From a virus, in IMG/VR virus record IMGVR_UViG_3300029448_000301, positions 1-22,371 of that record: a DNA stretch of 22,371 nt; one strand, given 5' to 3'. Each line of letters starts with the position of its first letter. Position 1 is the stretch's first letter. Below are positions 19,996-22,371 of this stretch, in pieces. A program made the position numbers and the translations under genes. The notes under the pieces were generated by a model that did not search any database, was not told the origin of the DNA, and saw nothing but the letters and a program-made list of their open reading frames with translations.

Positions 19996-20029
19996 TTTTT
20001 ATAAATATAAAAGTTGTTAATTTGTTTTA
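19995..20029 (-). promoter_or_regulatory. Bipartite promoter-like motif, copy 3
   Basis: TAAAACAAA and TATTTATAAAAAA with the fixed spacing of copies 1 and 2. Here the final A of the run is the A of the chaperone start codon, so distance to the ATG is not conserved while block-to-block spacing is. That favours a promoter over a ribosome binding site. It overlaps the last codons of the large terminase gene. Confidence 0.5.
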
Positions 20030-21205
20030 GCTAATATAATACTTACCAGAATAAGAAACCATAAGCTTATTTAAACATACGTATCTAACCGCGTCAATGG
20101 CGTGATTAAAAGCGTCTATTGGCTTGTTAGTGATTTCGTTGTTCTTGTCTTTAATCCATTTGTAGTTTCTAAATTCTTTAATAGCATTGACACTTCTTTT
20201 AGTAATATTTAGCTTATGTCTTTTCATGACATCAATTCCAATTCGTATAGAATCAGCTCCCTTTTTGGCTGGCTTTATATTGACGCCTGTGTTCATTCGG
20301 TAGAGTTCTTCAATACTCTTAGGCTCGCTAGAGTCGGCAAAACACTCAGTCCCTCTTTCAATTTGCAAGTCTTTTATTCGTGTTCCTATGTCTTGATTTG
20401 TTAGTCCTCGTTCATATAATAGCTCATCAATATATAAATCAAGGTCGTGTTTATACACGCTTACGATTGTAGTAGGATCAGCAGAATAGCCGAAATCGAG
20501 TCCTAAAGCGATAGGCTTTGCATTGTCTGGAACTTTGTCCACTATGTTAAATGAAGGAAATATAGTCTCAGTAGACACCCCTCGCAAGCCTTTTCCAAAC
20601 ACATTGTATAGATTTTCGTCTACTTCTTTTAAGCGTTCTATTTCAGAAATTGTAGCCTCTTGCAAAAATGGATTGTCTTTGTATGTTGAAATATGAAAGT
20701 CTACATCTTCTCTGTCTGCGTCTATTATGTGTGTATAAAGCCAGTGAAACTCCTCACTAGGATTGAAGTCTATTATGATTTTAAACTTTGTTCTAAGCGA
20801 TAATTGAAGGAATGTGTCCATTGAGAACTCATTGCACTCATTCAAAAATAAGACCTCTCTCTGACGACCACGTATTTTGATTTCAGAATCGGTACTGATA
20901 AACTCGAAATAGTTACCATAAAGCAAGTATAAATGATTAGACTTATTGTGGTTTCGCTCATTGTATAGATTCTCGCTTTTAAGAATGTCAAAGAAATCAC
21001 GCATAGCTGTTGCTCTTAAACTCGGAAATGTCTGTCTAGCTATTGTTATATACAGTCCTTTGCCTTTGTTTTTATAAGCAAACTCTATTAGTGCTAACAA
21101 TATAGAATAGGTCTTACCGCTTCTTGTACCGCCTTGTAAAACGCATATTCTTTTTGTAGAGTTCTTTACATCATAATATGGCTTAGCTTGTTTCTTCATC
21201 TTCAT
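20027..21205 (-). CDS. terL: Terminase large subunit
   Basis: The packaging ATPase and nuclease that cuts concatemeric DNA and drives it through the portal. Numbered from the GTG at 21229, Walker A is GGTRSGKT (33-40), Walker B is VLFLNEC (126-132), the coupling motif region is IDFNPS (153-158), and the nuclease acidic residues lie at LDFGYSADPT (Asp245), ADSSEPKSI (Asp299) and DAFNHAIDAVRY (Asp372/Asp379). The pattern is that of the Terminase_3 / PBSX-type family. The ATG at 21205 is preferred; the GTG would overlap the small subunit by 47 bases, and a further ATG lies at 21199. The overlap with the small-subunit gene is usual for the pair. Very secure. Confidence 0.95.
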   Translation of the reverse strand: MKMKKQAKPYYDVKNSTKRICVLQGGTRSGKTYSILLALIEFAYKNKGKGLYITIARQTFPSLRATAMRDFFDILKSENLYNERNHNKSNHLYLLYGNYFEFISTDSEIKIRGRQREVLFLNECNEFSMDTFLQLSLRTKFKIIIDFNPSEEFHWLYTHIIDADREDVDFHISTYKDNPFLQEATISEIERLKEVDENLYNVFGKGLRGVSTETIFPSFNIVDKVPDNAKPIALGLDFGYSADPTTIVSVYKHDLDLYIDELLYERGLTNQDIGTRIKDLQIERGTECFADSSEPKSIEELYRMNTGVNIKPAKKGADSIRIGIDVMKRHKLNITKRSVNAIKEFRNYKWIKDKNNEITNKPIDAFNHAIDAVRYVCLNKLMVSYSGKYYIS

Positions 21206-21509
21206 TAATCCAAGACGGAGGACTCGCACTGACGTTGATGTTTTGGTCTGGCATTCCTTCTATCCTGTCTAGTATTTCTTTAATTGCTTTTAGCTTTTCA
21301 TTATTATTTGAGTCTTTATGAAACGCTATTTGTATTAACATCTTTGCTATTGGAGAACCAAAGTCTCCTATTCCGCCCATATTCTCGTCCTGTGTTGCTA
21401 GTAATTCTTTCAATACAGTAGCTACATTTCTTCTACCTTTAGGTCTTCCACGTTTCTCTGGTTGATTCTCAGAACTAAATCTTGTTGCTTCGTTTGGGAA
21501 TTTATTCAT
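21183..21509 (-). CDS. terS: Terminase small subunit candidate
   Basis: A 108-residue protein immediately upstream of and overlapping the large terminase gene. It begins with a basic SSENQPEKRGRPKGRRN segment (as in DUF5681-like proteins and putative small terminases of several phages), followed by helices (VATVLKELLATQDENMGG, PIAKMLIQIAFHKDSNNNEK, LKAIKEILDRIEGMPDQ) and an acidic tail. It would recognise the packaging site on phage DNA and load the large subunit. A canonical helix-turn-helix is not obvious; the basic AT-hook-like GRPKGRR could supply DNA contact. The role rests mostly on position and this N-terminal pattern. Confidence 0.72.
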   Translation of the reverse strand: MNKFPNEATRFSSENQPEKRGRPKGRRNVATVLKELLATQDENMGGIGDFGSPIAKMLIQIAFHKDSNNNEKLKAIKEILDRIEGMPDQNINVSASPPSWINEDEETS

Positions 21510-21519
21510 GTTTCCGTTA

Positions 21520-22371
21520 TTATACCGATTTCTCGTTGATTAGTACCTCTTTTATTAAATAAGCCATAGCGTCTGCTGTCATGCTGTTTCCTGCTTGTTT
21601 GTATAGTTGTGTGTCGCTTATTCCTATTTCTCTACATTTGTCTACAAAAGAGTCTGGAAAACCTTGTAGTCTAAAACATTCTTTTGGTGTTAGTCTTCTT
21701 ATTCTTTTTTTTTTTATAATAGGAGCATCTCTTGTATGTAAACAAGGACTTAGTCTGTTTTCTCTTATTCTCAATCCTTCATCTGTTCTATAATCTGCAA
21801 TCCATTCTATTAAATCATCAGCTCCTTGCCCCCCAACCTTTAAACTACTCATATTATCAAATTCAGGATTATGAAATTTAGCGCTAAAGCCATTGCCCTT
21901 TTCTTTATTTCTTTTATTATATAACTCTAATTTTTCTACAGATTTTTCACTTAAAAAATACTTATCATTTACATTATCGCTTATTATGTCTTTTAGTCTT
22001 AATTCTAAGGGCATTTTCTTTGGAAACTTAAAGTTGTGTTTTTCATCTCTAAATCCTACTATAAAAACTCTTTCTCTATTTTGAGGTATTCCATAATCTT
22101 TAGTATTTAAAACTTTATAATAGACATAATAGTTCAATCCGTCTTCATAGTTAGTAAAACTATATTGACCATTTACTGCTTTTGCAAGACAGTCTAATAT
22201 CGTTAAAAATGTTCTACCTTTATTGTGGCTTAGTAATCCTTTAACATTTTCTAATATAAAATACTTAGGCTTTTTAGCTTTTAAATATTGCAATAAATCA
22301 AAGAACAATGTTCCCCTAGTGTCTTCAAATCCTTTTCTCTTTCCAGCCATGCTAAAGGCTTGACAAGGAAA
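21520..22371 (-). CDS. C5-cytosine DNA methyltransferase (5' end beyond window)
   Basis: The visible 283 residues are the greater part of a Dcm-type enzyme that methylates cytosine at C5 using S-adenosylmethionine. The open frame continues to the right edge as FPCQAFS, so motif IV with the catalytic Cys is present and the true start is outside the window; an internal ATG at 22350 is not the start. Further motifs: FILENVKGL (VI), YGIPQNRERVFIVG (VIII), a target-recognition region, RRLTPKECFRLQGFP (IX) and YKQAGNSM (X). It lies 10 bases upstream of the small terminase gene. Phage copies usually act alone to protect phage DNA from host restriction; no partner restriction enzyme is visible. Target sequence unknown. 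Confidence 0.93.
   Translation of the reverse strand, partial: FPCQAFSMAGKRKGFEDTRGTLFFDLLQYLKAKKPKYFILENVKGLLSHNKGRTFLTILDCLAKAVNGQYSFTNYEDGLNYYVYYKVLNTKDYGIPQNRERVFIVGFRDEKHNFKFPKKMPLELRLKDIISDNVNDKYFLSEKSVEKLELYNKRNKEKGNGFSAKFHNPEFDNMSSLKVGGQGADDLIEWIADYRTDEGLRIRENRLSPCLHTRDAPIIKKKRIRRLTPKECFRLQGFPDSFVDKCREIGISDTQLYKQAGNSMTADAMAYLIKEVLINEKSV

Noticed and set aside
21206-21229. GTG start extending the large terminase by eight codons
   Set aside because: It would overlap the small subunit gene by 47 bases; an ATG at 21205 leaves a 23-base overlap and starts closer to the conserved ATPase domain.
1-22371. CRISPR array, tRNA genes, insertion sequences, integrase or attachment sites
   Set aside because: No regularly spaced repeats, cloverleaf-like sequences, transposase or integrase motifs, or long terminal repeats were seen by eye on either strand.

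Overview
This AT-rich window is the late (virion, packaging and lysis) part of a tailed double-stranded DNA phage. Every gene that can be supported lies on the minus strand, so transcription runs from high to low coordinates. The host is very probably a member of the Bacteroidota, most likely a flavobacterium. The reasons are: most virion proteins look like the diverged families of Bacteroidota phages; start codons are preceded by A-rich leaders rather than Shine-Dalgarno sites; three exported proteins have signal peptides ending in GQ or AQ; and one of them ends like a type IX secretion sorting signal. No integrase, repressor, tRNA or CRISPR array was seen, so lifestyle cannot be judged from this window.

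Layout in transcription order. A C5-cytosine DNA methyltransferase runs off the right edge (21520-22371). It is followed by the small and large terminase subunits (20027-21509). Then comes a tail module: a tail assembly chaperone with a -1 frameshift extension (19211-19995), two neck or tail-completion candidates (18122-19224), two large tail proteins (13127-18105), a hidden 59-residue gene (12957-13136) and the tape measure (11041-12972). A head module follows: XkdF-type serine protease (10039-11001), scaffold-like protein (9350-9979), major capsid protein (8409-9338), then a tail-tube candidate (7758-8348). A UUCG-loop terminator closes this unit at 7707-7734. A new unit starts just beyond it with two tiny genes (7374-7659), a structural protein (6910-7377), a long portal fused to a Cys/His-containing domain (4658-6910), a head-tail connector candidate (4073-4642) and an appendage-like protein (3443-3985).

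The last part is the most unusual. Between the virion genes and the lysis enzyme lies a tightly coupled set of exported proteins: an outer-membrane beta-barrel candidate (2427-3446), a cysteine-rich protein with an LDL-receptor-class-A-like calcium motif and a T9SS-like tail (1882-2424), two small membrane proteins (1377-1882) and a thioredoxin-fold protein lacking its active-site cysteines (1042-1377). These are followed by an M15 peptidase endolysin (548-1045), a 3TM-type holin (174-548) and the start of a metallophosphoesterase that leaves the window at the left edge. The set may remodel the host envelope late in infection; this is inference.

Regulatory signals: a bipartite element (AACAA, 14 bases, TAT(T/A)TATAAAAAA) occurs four times with fixed spacing immediately upstream of the first genes of probable transcription units, and is proposed as a phage promoter. 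Most genes inside units are joined by 1-base TAATG or 4-base ATGA stop-start overlaps, which points to coupled translation.
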